NCBI RefSeq assembly: GCF_024355225.1 | Contig: NZ_VCNH01000003.1 | Span: 1-64,000 of the forward strand | DNA length: 64,000 bases | Source of the DNA: Roseovarius sp. M141 | GTDB taxonomy: Bacteria > Pseudomonadota > Alphaproteobacteria > Rhodobacterales > Rhodobacteraceae | Direction of reading: 5' to 3' | Part shown: piece after piece, positions 26,586-34,690 of the stretch | How positions within the stretch are numbered: position 1 is the first letter of the stretch | Layout: every line of letters starts with the position of its first letter | The notes under the pieces: model-generated | What the model was told of the DNA's origin: nothing | What the model saw: the letters and a program-made list of their open reading frames with translations, nothing else | Database searches by the model: none | Made by a program: the position numbers and the translations under genes

Positions 26586-26774
26586 TCATTTCGTCAGGAT
26601 CAGTTTTCCCGCACGCGTGATTCGTAACGTGTAGGTCTGCCCATCCAACACAAGCTTTGCCAGACCGCTTTTTTCGACCAATGCGCGCACATCATAGAGC
26701 GGACAACCGTCCTGACGCGGGCAGTCATCGTGCTTGTCCGGCTTGTTGCCGGCACCGCAGATCGGGCATTTCAT
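26586..26774 (-). CDS. hemP: HemP haemin-uptake protein with an added Cys-rich N-terminus
   Basis: 62 residues. The C-terminal half is classic HemP: LVLDGQTYTLRITRAGKLILTK. The N-terminal half, MKCPICGAGNKPDKHDDCPRQ then DGCPLYDV, has CPxC and two further Cys plus His, like a small zinc ribbon, which ordinary HemP proteins lack. HemP is a small protein needed for full haem use in several alpha- and betaproteobacteria. Last gene of the exbB-tonB operon, with its ATG overlapping the stop of the preceding 95-residue ORF. The added motif suggests metal or haem sensing (inference). Confidence 0.8.
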   Translation of the reverse strand: MKCPICGAGNKPDKHDDCPRQDGCPLYDVRALVEKSGLAKLVLDGQTYTLRITRAGKLILTK

Positions 26775-27058
26775 CTTCTGCTCCTCACATGATCAAGGAC
26801 CGTTTCCAATGCCATGCCGGGCATGCATTCACAGCGAAACGCTTCTTCGATTATCTCAACAGCGTGTTGTGCAATTGGGCGCGCCGGCTCGCACAGGTTG
26901 GACGCGGTGACCTCCTCTGGCTCGAAAGCCAAGGTTGCGCAGGGGATTTCCAGCTTTCGAGCATGCCACATGGCAATAGTTGATAAAAATACTCGGATAA
27001 TGTCAATTTGTATTTTCCGAACAGGCGCTACCGCGCCTGAAGCCAAGTTTGCTATCAT
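26771..27058 (-). CDS. Unknown 95-residue protein between tonB and hemP
   Basis: The ORF shares ATGA overlaps with tonB upstream (27055-27058) and hemP downstream (26771-26774), strong evidence that it is a translated, coupled gene. It has no clear family. It contains three Cys, two of them in FRCECMPGMALETV, a stretch EIPCATLAFEPEEV, and a C-terminal helix ending in basic residues. A later ATG at 26971 would give a 66-residue form and would leave site B of the candidate operator just upstream, so two starts are possible. Its place suggests a role in haem or iron handling. Confidence 0.55.
   Translation of the reverse strand: MIANLASGAVAPVRKIQIDIIRVFLSTIAMWHARKLEIPCATLAFEPEEVTASNLCEPARPIAQHAVEIIEEAFRCECMPGMALETVLDHVRSRR
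26981..27002 (+). promoter_or_regulatory. Candidate iron-responsive operator, site B
   Basis: TGATAAAAATACTCGGATAATG is nearly the same as site A (TGACAAAAATACTCAGTCAATG): 18 of 22 positions match. It lies just upstream of an internal ATG of the 95-residue ORF, so an iron-controlled internal promoter for that ORF's short form and hemP is possible. Confidence 0.5.
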
Positions 27059-28029
27059 TTCCCATCAATCCTCAGGGTGAAACTGCGCCGTGCGCCTGCC
27101 GGGGGTGGCGGAAAAGGGGCGGCCCGGCGGATCTGTTGCAGCGCCACCTGGTCCAGACGGGCCGAGCCGGAACTGCGTGCGATGCCGACAGCCGCCAACG
27201 CGCCATTCGCGGCAATGGTGAAACTGACCTGCGCCGAGCCGCGCGCGTTGACACGCTCGCGTCTTGTGCGCTGGATACGGCGCATGACCTGACCCGGATA
27301 GTTTGCTGCCGCGGCGTTCCCGGCTTGCGTGGCGGCGCTCTGCGAAGATCCGGCGCGCTGTTGCTGCGCGTTTTCCCGCCCGCTTGCATCACCCGCGCGC
27401 GCGTCTCGGTTGGCGTTGCCCGATTGCTTTGGCGTGGATGTGGTTGCCCGCTTCGGCTTTGGTCGGTCCGGGCGGACCTGCGGCCTGAGGGAGCGCTCCG
27501 GCGCGGGCGTCCCGGTTTCAGCTACCACGCGGTCAACGGAATCCGGCGACGGAGCAAGGGCCTGCTCGACCGGTTGCGCGCTATCCGGCGCGGGGGCGAC
27601 GCTTTCCTGCAGCGGGGTCAGGGCGGCCATTGTGCTGGCCTCTGGCACTGTCGATGTGGCGGGCTTGGCCGTGGGCGCCTGTGTTGGTGTTTCGGGCCGG
27701 GACGCCTTTTGGGATTGCGGGACCGTCGCGTCGACCGCTCTGGGCGGGACCGCCGGTGTCGGCACTGGCGTCTCGGAAACTGTTGTTTCGGGCGGCGGCG
27801 CAGGCGTCTTTACGGGTTCGGCCATTGTCGTCTCTTCGGGTTCGGGTACCGATGCGCCCTCGGCCATGTCGGCGAAGCTGTCGCCCAGCGTCGAGATGCT
27901 GGCCGCTCCGCCGCCGCCCTCTATCGCGATCCGCTCCGGCTCTGAGGTTGGCAGGACTGCGATGGCGGCATGCAGCGCCCCGGCCAAAGCCAGAGAGGCC
28001 ACAGCGATATAGCGGGAGCGTGGGATCAT
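27055..28029 (-). CDS. tonB: TonB energy-transducing protein
   Basis: 324 residues: N-terminal membrane anchor (YIAVASLALAGALHAAIAVLP), a long Pro/Ala/Glu-rich periplasm-spanning segment, a basic stretch (RPQVRPDRPKPKRATT) and a C-terminal TonB domain with NYPGQVMRRIQRTRRER, GSAQVSFTIAANGALAAVGIARSSGS and APFPPPPAGARR. TonB carries proton-motive energy from ExbB/ExbD to the receptors. It overlaps exbD2 and the 95-residue ORF by ATGA on each side. A dedicated TonB for haem uptake is common in Rhodobacteraceae. Confidence 0.9.
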   Translation of the reverse strand: MIPRSRYIAVASLALAGALHAAIAVLPTSEPERIAIEGGGGAASISTLGDSFADMAEGASVPEPEETTMAEPVKTPAPPPETTVSETPVPTPAVPPRAVDATVPQSQKASRPETPTQAPTAKPATSTVPEASTMAALTPLQESVAPAPDSAQPVEQALAPSPDSVDRVVAETGTPAPERSLRPQVRPDRPKPKRATTSTPKQSGNANRDARAGDASGRENAQQQRAGSSQSAATQAGNAAAANYPGQVMRRIQRTRRERVNARGSAQVSFTIAANGALAAVGIARSSGSARLDQVALQQIRRAAPFPPPPAGARRSFTLRIDGK

Positions 28030-28424
28030 GGCAGCGCCCGTTCGGTCACGACCATCACCCGCGCCGCGCCGCCTGCGCGCAATTCACTGGACAGTCGCAC
28101 CAGAAGCTCGGCGGGCAAGGCCCGATCGGGCACGATGCGCAGGGTCTGGTCCTGTCCGCCCTCGGGCTGCCCGGCCATGAAGGCCGTCGCAGATTCGACC
28201 GGGTCACCGCGCCAGCTGAGGCGCCCGTCTGCGTGCACCACCAACGTATCGGGCGGCGCACCGCCTTCCAGCGTCTCGGTCTGCACCAGGGTCAGATCGC
28301 CATCCATCGGGGCCGCCAGCGTGCCCGCGATCATGAAAAAGATCAGCATCAGGAACACGACGTTGATCAACGCGATGGTCGGCTCACGCGTGCTGGCGGG
28401 TTTGGGGCGGGCAAGGCGGCTCAT
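28026..28424 (-). CDS. exbD: ExbD-like biopolymer transport protein (second copy)
   Basis: 132 residues with one N-terminal membrane helix, EPTIALINVVFLMLIFFMIAGTL, and a periplasmic domain rich in beta strands. In ExbD the membrane segment normally carries an Asp that conducts protons (usually near LIDVIF). Here the equivalent position reads LINVVF, so the Asp is Asn. The first exbD gene keeps LIDVIF, so the pair probably forms mixed dimers with one proton path. Overlaps its neighbours by 4 bases. Confidence 0.85.
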   Translation of the reverse strand: MSRLARPKPASTREPTIALINVVFLMLIFFMIAGTLAAPMDGDLTLVQTETLEGGAPPDTLVVHADGRLSWRGDPVESATAFMAGQPEGGQDQTLRIVPDRALPAELLVRLSSELRAGGAARVMVVTERALP

Positions 28425-28792
28425 TGCAGCACCGTCACCTCCAAGTTATCGACGCCGCGCAGCACCGCCAGCACATCGACCAGCCGCTGCGACAGCACGT
28501 CGCCCAACAGGCTGACCAGCAGGCGGCGCTCATTGCGCCCGATCAGCGCCGCCTCTAGCTCATCCAGCAACACCGCCTCGCCATTCAGGCGCAGTGCCGA
28601 TGCGTCAACCGACAGGAACAGCGGCGGTGTCTCGGCGCTGGCACCGCCGCGTGCGGCACCGGACAGTTCCACCTCGCCGAACCGCGAGAAGGTCGAGGTC
28701 AGCATGAAGAATAGTAAAAGCAGAAAGATCACGTCGATCAGCGACGTCATCGACAACGGCCTGCGCCGGGGTTTGCGGATCTCAAGCGGCAT
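28421..28792 (-). CDS. exbD: ExbD-like biopolymer transport protein (first copy)
   Basis: 123 residues from ATG 28792, inside the end of exbB (11-base overlap). The membrane helix SLIDVIFLLLLFFMLTSTF keeps the Asp that ExbD uses for proton movement. The periplasmic part is short, with ARGGASAETPPLFLSVDASALRLNGEAV. It works with ExbB and TonB in the inner membrane. Two exbD genes in a row occur in alphaproteobacterial haem-uptake operons. Confidence 0.88.
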   Translation of the reverse strand: MPLEIRKPRRRPLSMTSLIDVIFLLLLFFMLTSTFSRFGEVELSGAARGGASAETPPLFLSVDASALRLNGEAVLLDELEAALIGRNERRLLVSLLGDVLSQRLVDVLAVLRGVDNLEVTVLQ

Positions 28793-29444
28793 GAACCTGT
28801 GTGTCCTGCTTCGCTGTCGTGGGGGCCAGGATGGTGCGCAAGCCACGTTCGGCAAAGACCCGTTCGCGGTGCATGCGCCCCTCGAACCAGGACAGCACCA
28901 GCGCCGCCGGCATGGCCACCACCAGCCCGGCGGCAGTGGTCAGCAGCGCCACCCAGATGCCTCCGGCCAGCAGCGACGGGTCCACCGCGCTACCTGCATC
29001 CTGAAGCGTGCGGAACGCCTCGATCATGCCCAGAACTGTGCCGAACAGCCCCAGAAGCGGCGCCAGTTGCGCGACCACGTCCAGAACCTTGAACCCCGAT
29101 TCGAGCCGCGCGAACCGCGCCTCGGCCTCGGCATCCAGCCGTTGCGACACCAGCGCATTGCCGGAATCGGCCTGGCCGATGGCTTGCTCGATCACCGGGG
29201 CGAGATAGCTGGTACTTTCGGCCAGATGCCGCGCGGCCTGAGGCCTTGCGCCCTCGTCCCAGGCGCTGATTGCAGCCGAAAGGGCGCGATGGCGCCCGAC
29301 ACCCGCCGCATGGAACTGCCACAGCTTGTAGAAGATCAGCGCCAGTGTCAGCACCGAGACCAGCGCGAGAATCGCGACGACCGGGCCCCCGAGATCGAGG
29401 ATATTGCCCAGCGAGCTACGCAGTTGTTCCATCATGTCGCTCAT
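28782..29444 (-). CDS. exbB: ExbB/TolQ/MotA-family proton channel protein
   Basis: 220 residues from ATG 29444, which overlaps the stop of the upstream secreted-protein gene (ATGA). Three membrane segments are seen: GPVVAILALVSVLTLALIFY, VVAQLAPLLGLFGTVLGMIEAF and GIWVALLTTAAGLVVAMPAALVLSWF. The GLLGTV/TTAAGL motifs are the ExbB family signature. ExbB pentamers around ExbD harvest proton-motive force for TonB. Confidence 0.9.
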   Translation of the reverse strand: MSDMMEQLRSSLGNILDLGGPVVAILALVSVLTLALIFYKLWQFHAAGVGRHRALSAAISAWDEGARPQAARHLAESTSYLAPVIEQAIGQADSGNALVSQRLDAEAEARFARLESGFKVLDVVAQLAPLLGLFGTVLGMIEAFRTLQDAGSAVDPSLLAGGIWVALLTTAAGLVVAMPAALVLSWFEGRMHRERVFAERGLRTILAPTTAKQDTQVHAA

Positions 29445-29881
29445 CCCAGAAGCTCGATGTCGGTGCGCGAGGTCAGGGTGAGGGTGTCCATGCAGACGCC
29501 CTCGGCCACGCCCTCTCCGGTGCAGGTCTGCGCGCCGTTGATGAGGATGCGCCCGATGCCCGCGCATGGGACGCCGTCGATCTGGAACTGGCGCACCCGT
29601 GGGCGCCCGGTGGGCAGGTCGCGCATATCAAACAGCGTCAGCCGTTCAACCGCACCTTCGGCATCGAACAGTACGGTTTCAAACACTGCGCCGGACAGGT
29701 CCGCGCCCAGCCCGTTTTCCACCAGAAAGCTGATACGGCAGGTGCCGTCCACATCGGCAGCGTCGTTCAACTCGATCTGCAAGCCGGGTTTCGCCGCCCG
29801 GTCCGCCGCGTCCTGCGCGAAGGCGAGGCTGCCGGGTCCGGCCAGCGTCACCGCAAAAAGGAATGTTTGGATTGGCTTCAT
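29441..29881 (-). CDS. Secreted protein heading the exbB-tonB operon
   Basis: 146 residues with a signal peptide (MKPIQTFLFAVTLAGPGSLAFAQ). The mature part has IELNDAADVDGTCRISFLVENGLGADLSGAVFETVLFDAEGAV, then QIDGVPCAGIGRILINGA and CTGEGVAEGVC. The four Cys suggest two disulphides in the periplasm. I recall similar proteins leading tonB operons in Rhodobacteraceae but know no function; a helper for the TonB complex is inference. The stop overlaps the exbB start by 4 bases. The predicted promoter lies about 190 bases upstream. Confidence 0.7.
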   Translation of the reverse strand: MKPIQTFLFAVTLAGPGSLAFAQDAADRAAKPGLQIELNDAADVDGTCRISFLVENGLGADLSGAVFETVLFDAEGAVERLTLFDMRDLPTGRPRVRQFQIDGVPCAGIGRILINGAQTCTGEGVAEGVCMDTLTLTSRTDIELLG

Positions 29882-30202
29882 GACCCGACCTTCCCGTGTC
29901 GTCCCGGCCCTTGGGTCTAAATACAGCATTAATGCGAAGAGCGCAGACCAGCTAGCCCAGCACACGCACAACGCCGAACCGCTCCCGGCCGACATGATGT
30001 TTGCAATTTTCTGGCTGGCACGCGGCTGGCTATCTCAGAAAGGTGCATCACACACGGCACACCTTCTTGCTTGCGGTCGATATTTTATCCGACTAAAAGT
30101 GTCAAGAACTACGGATCGCGTGCACGTCGCGCTCCATCCAGCTACGGGCGCGCATGCTGTCCCAGCCAGACACCCCCAAACTTGAACAAAAAGGTGACTT
30201 GC
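29882..30202. other. Divergent regulatory region between the exbB-tonB operon and hmuS
   Basis: 321 bases without a gene. It contains a leftward sigma-70-like promoter with an overlapping candidate operator (30077-30105). A weaker rightward TTGCGG-N17-TAAAAG (30071-30099) could serve hmuS. Confidence 0.5.
30077..30105 (-). promoter_or_regulatory. Promoter of the exbB-tonB operon overlapping candidate operator site D
   Basis: On the minus strand TTGACA, 17 bases, TATCGA. Within it lies TTGACACTTTTAGTCGGATA, sharing TTGA, TA, TCGGATAA spacing with site B. A repressor here would cover the -35 box and spacer. Confidence 0.55.
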
Positions 30203-31264
30203 ATGGCACTGGATAATTTTCCCTCACCTGCTGACATTCGCGCGGCAAGGACCGACAACCCGAAGATGCGCGAGCGCGACCTGGCCGATAAGCTGGGCAT
30301 CTCGGAGGCGCAGTTGATCGCGGCCCATGTCGGGCAGGGCGCCACGCGGATCAATGCGCATCCTGACGGAATCATGGCCGCAGCCTGCGCCTTGGGCGAA
30401 GTAATGGCCCTGACGCGCAACGAATCATGTGTCAGCGAAGTCGTGGGCCGTTACGACAATTATCACCCCGGCTCTCATGCCGCGATGATCCTGAACGAGC
30501 CGATCGACCTGCGGATTTTTCCGAAATTCTGGATGACCGCTTTTGCCGTCGAAAAAGAGATCGAGGGCGGTTTGCGGCGCAGTCTTCAGGTCTTCGATGC
30601 CGCCGGCGATGCCGTGCACAAGATATTCCTGCGCGATACGTCGGATCTGGAGGCCTACGCGCAGGCTGTCGCGACCCTGCGCCATGACGATCAGTCCGAC
30701 ACGCAGGAGGTTGCGCCGCGTGCCGCGACGGAACCGGCAAGATCCAACCCCGAAAAGGCCGATGCGCTGCGTGACGGATGGTCGAAAATGACCGATACGC
30801 ATCAGTTTTTCGCCATGGCGAAGCGGCTCAAGATGAATCGGCTGGGCGCGTACCGGATCGTCGGTGCGCCCTTCGTGCGCCAGCTCGCCACCGAAGCAGT
30901 GGACCGGATGCTGCACGCCGTGCACGCGGCCGAAATCCCCATCATGATTTTCGTTGGCAATCGCGGCTGCATCCAGATCCATTCCGGCGCGCTCAGGAAC
31001 CTGAAACCGATGGGGCCGTGGCAGAACGTGCTTGATCCGGGGTTCGACATGCATCTGCGTCTCGATCATGTGGCCGAGGTGTATGCGGTGGACAAACCCA
31101 CCAAGCGCGGCGCTGCTATTTCGGTCGAGGCGTTCGACGCCCAGGGTGGTCTGATCTTCCAGATATTTCCGGTGCCCGCGGGGCGCGCTTTGCCGGACAG
31201 TCGGGCGGAATGGAAATCGATCGTGGACGCTCTGCCCGACCTCGCGAACGAAGAGGTGGCGTGA
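30203..31264 (+). CDS. hmuS: HmuS/HemS haemin-degrading or haem-chaperone protein
   Basis: 353 residues from ATG 30203 (AAAAGG upstream). Two related halves are seen, as in HemS/HmuS/ChuS: about residues 20-180 and 190-345. Each half has the AVEKEIEGGLRRSLQVFDAAGDAVHKIFLRDTSD pattern or its second-half match (SVEAFDAQGGLIFQIFPVPA). These cytoplasmic proteins bind haem and release or pass on its iron. First gene of hmuSTUV; its stop overlaps hmuT (ATGA). Confidence 0.9.
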   Translation: MALDNFPSPADIRAARTDNPKMRERDLADKLGISEAQLIAAHVGQGATRINAHPDGIMAAACALGEVMALTRNESCVSEVVGRYDNYHPGSHAAMILNEPIDLRIFPKFWMTAFAVEKEIEGGLRRSLQVFDAAGDAVHKIFLRDTSDLEAYAQAVATLRHDDQSDTQEVAPRAATEPARSNPEKADALRDGWSKMTDTHQFFAMAKRLKMNRLGAYRIVGAPFVRQLATEAVDRMLHAVHAAEIPIMIFVGNRGCIQIHSGALRNLKPMGPWQNVLDPGFDMHLRLDHVAEVYAVDKPTKRGAAISVEAFDAQGGLIFQIFPVPAGRALPDSRAEWKSIVDALPDLANEEVA

Positions 31265-32190
31265 TGACGAAACGCTGCAATCGCGGATCGGGGATCGCCG
31301 CACTCACGGCGCTTTGGGTGGTGGCGTTTGGGGGTGTCATGGCCGGGTCTGTCAGCGCCGAAAACACCGAGACCCCCGCGAATCCGCATGCGGATATCGT
31401 CTCGATCGGTGGCTCGATCACCGAAATCGTCTATGAACTGGACCAGCAGCATCGTCTGATCGCGCGCGACACCACGTCGAGCTATCCCGAGGCCGCGCTG
31501 GCACTGCCCGATGTGGGTTATGTGCGCGGGCTGTCGCCCGAAGGGGTCCTGTCGATGAACCCCGATCTGGTGCTGGCCGAGGCCGATGCCGGCCCACCCG
31601 AGGCACTGGACGTACTGAAGAAAGCAGGCGTACGGCTGGTGCTGATCCCGGATGAACCAACGGCTGCGGGCATCCTTGCGAAAATCCGCGCGGTGGGTAC
31701 CGCGCTGGATGTCGAGGCGCGGGCAGAGGTTCTGGCTGATGACGTGGCGGCACAGCTTGAACGCGCGACCGTCCGCGCCGACGCCATCGCGGACGGGGAT
31801 CGCAAACGCGTGCTGTTCGTCCTCAGCGTTGAAGGCGGGCGCATATTGGCCGCCGGGCGCAACACCGAAGCGGCAACCGTGATCGGGATGGCCGGTGCCA
31901 TCAACGCGCTTGACGGGTTCGAAGGCTACAAGCCGGTCAGCGACGAGGCCATTGTGCAGGCGGCGCCGGATGTGATCCTGATGATGACGCGCGGTGGCGT
32001 GGTAATGGTGGACGATGCCGCCCTGTTCGCAATGCCCGCCATCGCGGCGACCCCGGCGGGCGAGGCCCGCGCGGTGATCCGCATGGGCGGGCAATACCTG
32101 CTGGGGTTCGGTCCGCGCACGGCTGAGGCGGTGCAGGATCTGACGGATGCACTTTACGGAGAGCAGGCACATGACGCTGGCAGCTTATGA
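31264..32190 (+). CDS. hmuT: HmuT haem ABC transporter substrate-binding protein
   Basis: 308 residues, signal peptide ITALTALWVV-like (GIAALTALWVVAFGGVMAGSVSAE). The class III binding-protein fold is visible: ADIVSIGGSITEIVYELDQQHRLIARDTTSSYPEAA, LPDVGYVRGLSPEGVLSMNPDLVLAEAD, and the C-terminal ADAAPDVILMM-type strand. A Tyr in the GYVRGL loop is the usual haem ligand in this family. It delivers haem to HmuUV from the periplasm. Overlaps hmuS by 3 bases and hmuU by 20. Confidence 0.9.
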   Translation: MTKRCNRGSGIAALTALWVVAFGGVMAGSVSAENTETPANPHADIVSIGGSITEIVYELDQQHRLIARDTTSSYPEAALALPDVGYVRGLSPEGVLSMNPDLVLAEADAGPPEALDVLKKAGVRLVLIPDEPTAAGILAKIRAVGTALDVEARAEVLADDVAAQLERATVRADAIADGDRKRVLFVLSVEGGRILAAGRNTEAATVIGMAGAINALDGFEGYKPVSDEAIVQAAPDVILMMTRGGVVMVDDAALFAMPAIAATPAGEARAVIRMGGQYLLGFGPRTAEAVQDLTDALYGEQAHDAGSL

Positions 32191-33247
32191 CGAGATCGCC
32201 GTAGCGGACCCGCCCGACCGGGCGGCGGCGGCGCGGCGGCTGACGCTCTGGCTGGGGCTGCTGCTGCTGGCGACCATGACGGCCAGCCTTGCCACGGGCG
32301 CGGCGGGCACATCGCTCTGGGCGGCTTTGGGCGATCTGGCGCAGGGCCGCGCCCTCTCGCGCGTGGATGAGACGATCCTGTGGAACATCCGCGCGCCCCG
32401 GACGCTGATGGGCGCGCTGGTGGGGGCCGCGCTGGCGACCTCCGGCGCGGTGATGCAGGGGCTGTTCCGCAATCCGCTGGCCGATCCGGGGCTGGTCGGC
32501 GTCAGCGCCGGGGCCGGCCTTGGCGCGATTTGCGCCATTGTTCTGGGCGCGGCGCTGCCTGCTGGGCTGATGGCGCTGGTCGGGGCACATCTGGTGCCGC
32601 TGGCGGCTTTCGCCGGGGGCTGGATCACAACGCTGGTGCTGTACCGGGTCTCGACGCGCGGCGGGCGCACCTCGGTCGCAACGATGCTGCTGGCGGGCAT
32701 CGCGCTCGGCGCGCTGGCGGGGGCGGTGTCGGGGCTGCTCGTCTATGCCGCCGACGATCAGCAATTGCGCGACCTGACGTTCTGGGGCTTGGGCTCCCTC
32801 GCCGGGGCGACATGGGGCAAGCTGCTGGCCGCCGCGCCGATCATCCTTGCCGCGATGCTGGGTGCGCCGTTCCTGGCGCGCGGGCTGAACGCGCTGGCCT
32901 TGGGCGAGGCGGCGGCGGGCCATCTGGGCATCCCGGTGCAGCGGGTCAAGAACCTGGCGGTGCTGGCCGTCGCCGGGGCCACCGGTGCGGCGGTCGCGGT
33001 GTCGGGCGGCATCGGCTTTGTCGGCATCGTGGTGCCGCATCTTTTGCGGCTGGTGTCGGGGCCGGATCATCGGGCGCTGCTGCCCAATGCGGCACTGCTG
33101 GGTGCCAGCCTGCTGCTTGGCGCCGACATGATCAGCCGCACCATCATCGCCCCCGCCGAACTGCCCATCGGCATTGTGACCGCGATTCTTGGCGCACCTG
33201 TTTTCCTGTGGATCCTGCTGCGCCGCCGCATGGTGGTGGACCTGTGA
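32171..33247 (+). CDS. hmuU: HmuU haem ABC transporter permease
   Basis: 358 residues with about ten membrane helices. FecCD-family landmarks are RAPRTLMGALVGAALATSGAVMQGLFRNPLADPGLVGVSAGAGLGA, then GEAAAGHLGIP and GIGFVGIVVPHLLRL near the ATPase contact. ATG 32171 lies in the hmuT tail; the stop overlaps the GTG start of hmuV. It forms the inner-membrane path for haem. Confidence 0.92.
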   Translation: MTLAAYDEIAVADPPDRAAAARRLTLWLGLLLLATMTASLATGAAGTSLWAALGDLAQGRALSRVDETILWNIRAPRTLMGALVGAALATSGAVMQGLFRNPLADPGLVGVSAGAGLGAICAIVLGAALPAGLMALVGAHLVPLAAFAGGWITTLVLYRVSTRGGRTSVATMLLAGIALGALAGAVSGLLVYAADDQQLRDLTFWGLGSLAGATWGKLLAAAPIILAAMLGAPFLARGLNALALGEAAAGHLGIPVQRVKNLAVLAVAGATGAAVAVSGGIGFVGIVVPHLLRLVSGPDHRALLPNAALLGASLLLGADMISRTIIAPAELPIGIVTAILGAPVFLWILLRRRMVVDL

Positions 33248-34026
33248 GCTTCCTCGGGCAGAACATCCGCGTGGAACTGGGCCGTCGCACCATCCTGCAT
33301 GGTGTCGATTTCAGCGCGGCAGCCGGTCACGTGACCGCCATCGTCGGCCCCAACGGGTCGGGAAAAAGCACGCTTTTGCGCGCGCTCTGCGGCGAGGTGG
33401 CGTGTTCGGGCCGGGTCGCGATCAACGGACGGGACACCGGCCAGCTGAAGGGCTGGGAACTGGCGGGCATGCGCGCCGTGTTGCCGCAGGCGGTGACGCT
33501 GGCCTTTCCCTTCACCGTAATCGAGGTGATCCGCCTCGGCCTGACCGCGGGCGTTTCGGCCGGACGCGACCGCCTGCCGATGCGCGCGCTGGAGGCGGTG
33601 GGCCTCGCGGGCTATGGCGGGCGGTTCTATCAGGAACTTTCGGGCGGTGAGCAGCAGCGCGTCCAACTGGCCCGCGTGCTGACCCAGGTGTGGGAGCCGA
33701 TGGCCCACGGAACCCCCCGCTGGTTGCTGCTGGACGAGCCGGTATCGAGCCTTGATATCGGCCATCAGCTTATGGTGATGGAAGTGATGCGCGACTATGC
33801 GGCGCGCGGCGGCGGGGTGGTCGCGGTGATGCATGATCTGAACCTGACGGCGATGTTCGCCGATGCGGTCACCATGGTGCATTGCGGCGAAATCGCCGCC
33901 ACCGGAACCCCCGCCGAGGTCCTGACCGACGCCATATTGTCGCATGCCTATCGCTGCAATCTGCGCGTCAACTGCGAACCGCCCCAAGGCGGAACTTGGC
34001 TGCTGCCGCATGCGGCGACCTTGTGA
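33244..34026 (+). CDS. hmuV: HmuV haem ABC transporter ATPase
   Basis: 260 residues from GTG 33244, whose frame continues far upstream as an open but non-coding shadow in hmuU. Walker A GPNGSGKST, Q-loop QAVTLAFP, signature LSGGEQQR, Walker B WLLLDEP and switch His (VMHDLN) are present. The short insert TQVWEPMAHGTPRW before Walker B is common in haem ATPases. Ends the hmuSTUV operon. Confidence 0.9.
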   Translation: MSFLGQNIRVELGRRTILHGVDFSAAAGHVTAIVGPNGSGKSTLLRALCGEVACSGRVAINGRDTGQLKGWELAGMRAVLPQAVTLAFPFTVIEVIRLGLTAGVSAGRDRLPMRALEAVGLAGYGGRFYQELSGGEQQRVQLARVLTQVWEPMAHGTPRWLLLDEPVSSLDIGHQLMVMEVMRDYAARGGGVVAVMHDLNLTAMFADAVTMVHCGEIAATGTPAEVLTDAILSHAYRCNLRVNCEPPQGGTWLLPHAATL

Positions 34027-34273
34027 GACAACCGCCAGCATCATGAATGAGCGGCACTTTCAGGTGTTTTCTTATGTTCCTGGCAGAGATTACTCCGCTA
34101 GCCACTGGCCAGACAGGCGCAGGGGTGTTTTCGGCGGTGATCTTTGCCCCGCCCGCGTAACGTCACGGGTGTGTACCGCTCGCGCAATCAATCCTGAGTG
34201 TTTTGATAGGACTTTCTTGTCTCCCAAGCTTATTCGCTGTAGGAGGTAGAAAACACCAGTAGGACGAATCCTG
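34027..34273. other. Gap between hmuV and the DUF454 gene
   Basis: 247 bases with no gene seen; lower GC than its flanks. Probably carries the promoter of the seven-gene operon that follows. GTAGGAGG lies shortly upstream of the start at 34274. Confidence 0.4.
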
Positions 34274-34690
34274 ATGCACTCAGACATCCAAAATAGCCCG
34301 CTTCGGGTCTTCTGGTTCCTGACCGGTGGTGCCACTCTGATGCTCGGGGTGGCCGGTGTCATCCTGCCGCTTCTGCCGACCACGCCTTTCGTGATTCTTG
34401 CCGCTTTCGCATTTGGCAAAAGCGTCCCGGCGCTCCAGGCAAGGCTGGAGCAGAGCCGTCTTTTTGGGTCGGTCATCGCTGACTGGCGGGCATCGGGCGC
34501 CATCGCCCCGCGCTACAAGACACTCTCGGTGGCGATGATGGCCGCGGCGCTGGCGTTCGGACTGTCGTCCACCATGCCCGATGCCGCGAAACTGTTTCAA
34601 GTGGCGGTCATCGCTGCCGCTGCAACCTTCATTCTCAGCCGACCCGGTTCGGTGACATCCAATCCTTCTGACGTAAGGAAACACTCATGA
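34274..34690 (+). CDS. DUF454 (YbaN-like) membrane protein
   Basis: 138 residues with a hydrophobic N-terminal pair: VFWFLTGGATLMLGVAGVILPLLPTTPFVILAAFAF, where LPLLPTTPF is the DUF454 signature. A basic loop and one or two more helices follow. DUF454 proteins are often found near haem or iron uptake genes; no biochemical role is known to me. First gene of a co-directed set, and its stop overlaps the cupin gene. Confidence 0.8.
   Translation: MHSDIQNSPLRVFWFLTGGATLMLGVAGVILPLLPTTPFVILAAFAFGKSVPALQARLEQSRLFGSVIADWRASGAIAPRYKTLSVAMMAAALAFGLSSTMPDAAKLFQVAVIAAAATFILSRPGSVTSNPSDVRKHS

Noticed and set aside
27630..30185. 851-residue + strand frame over the exbB-tonB operon
   Set aside because: Low-complexity Arg/Pro/Ala translation antisense to well-recognised ExbB, ExbD and TonB genes.
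32380..33243. N-terminal 288 residues of the 548-residue frame ending in HmuV
   Set aside because: Gly/Arg-rich shadow of hmuU; the ATPase starts at GTG 33244.
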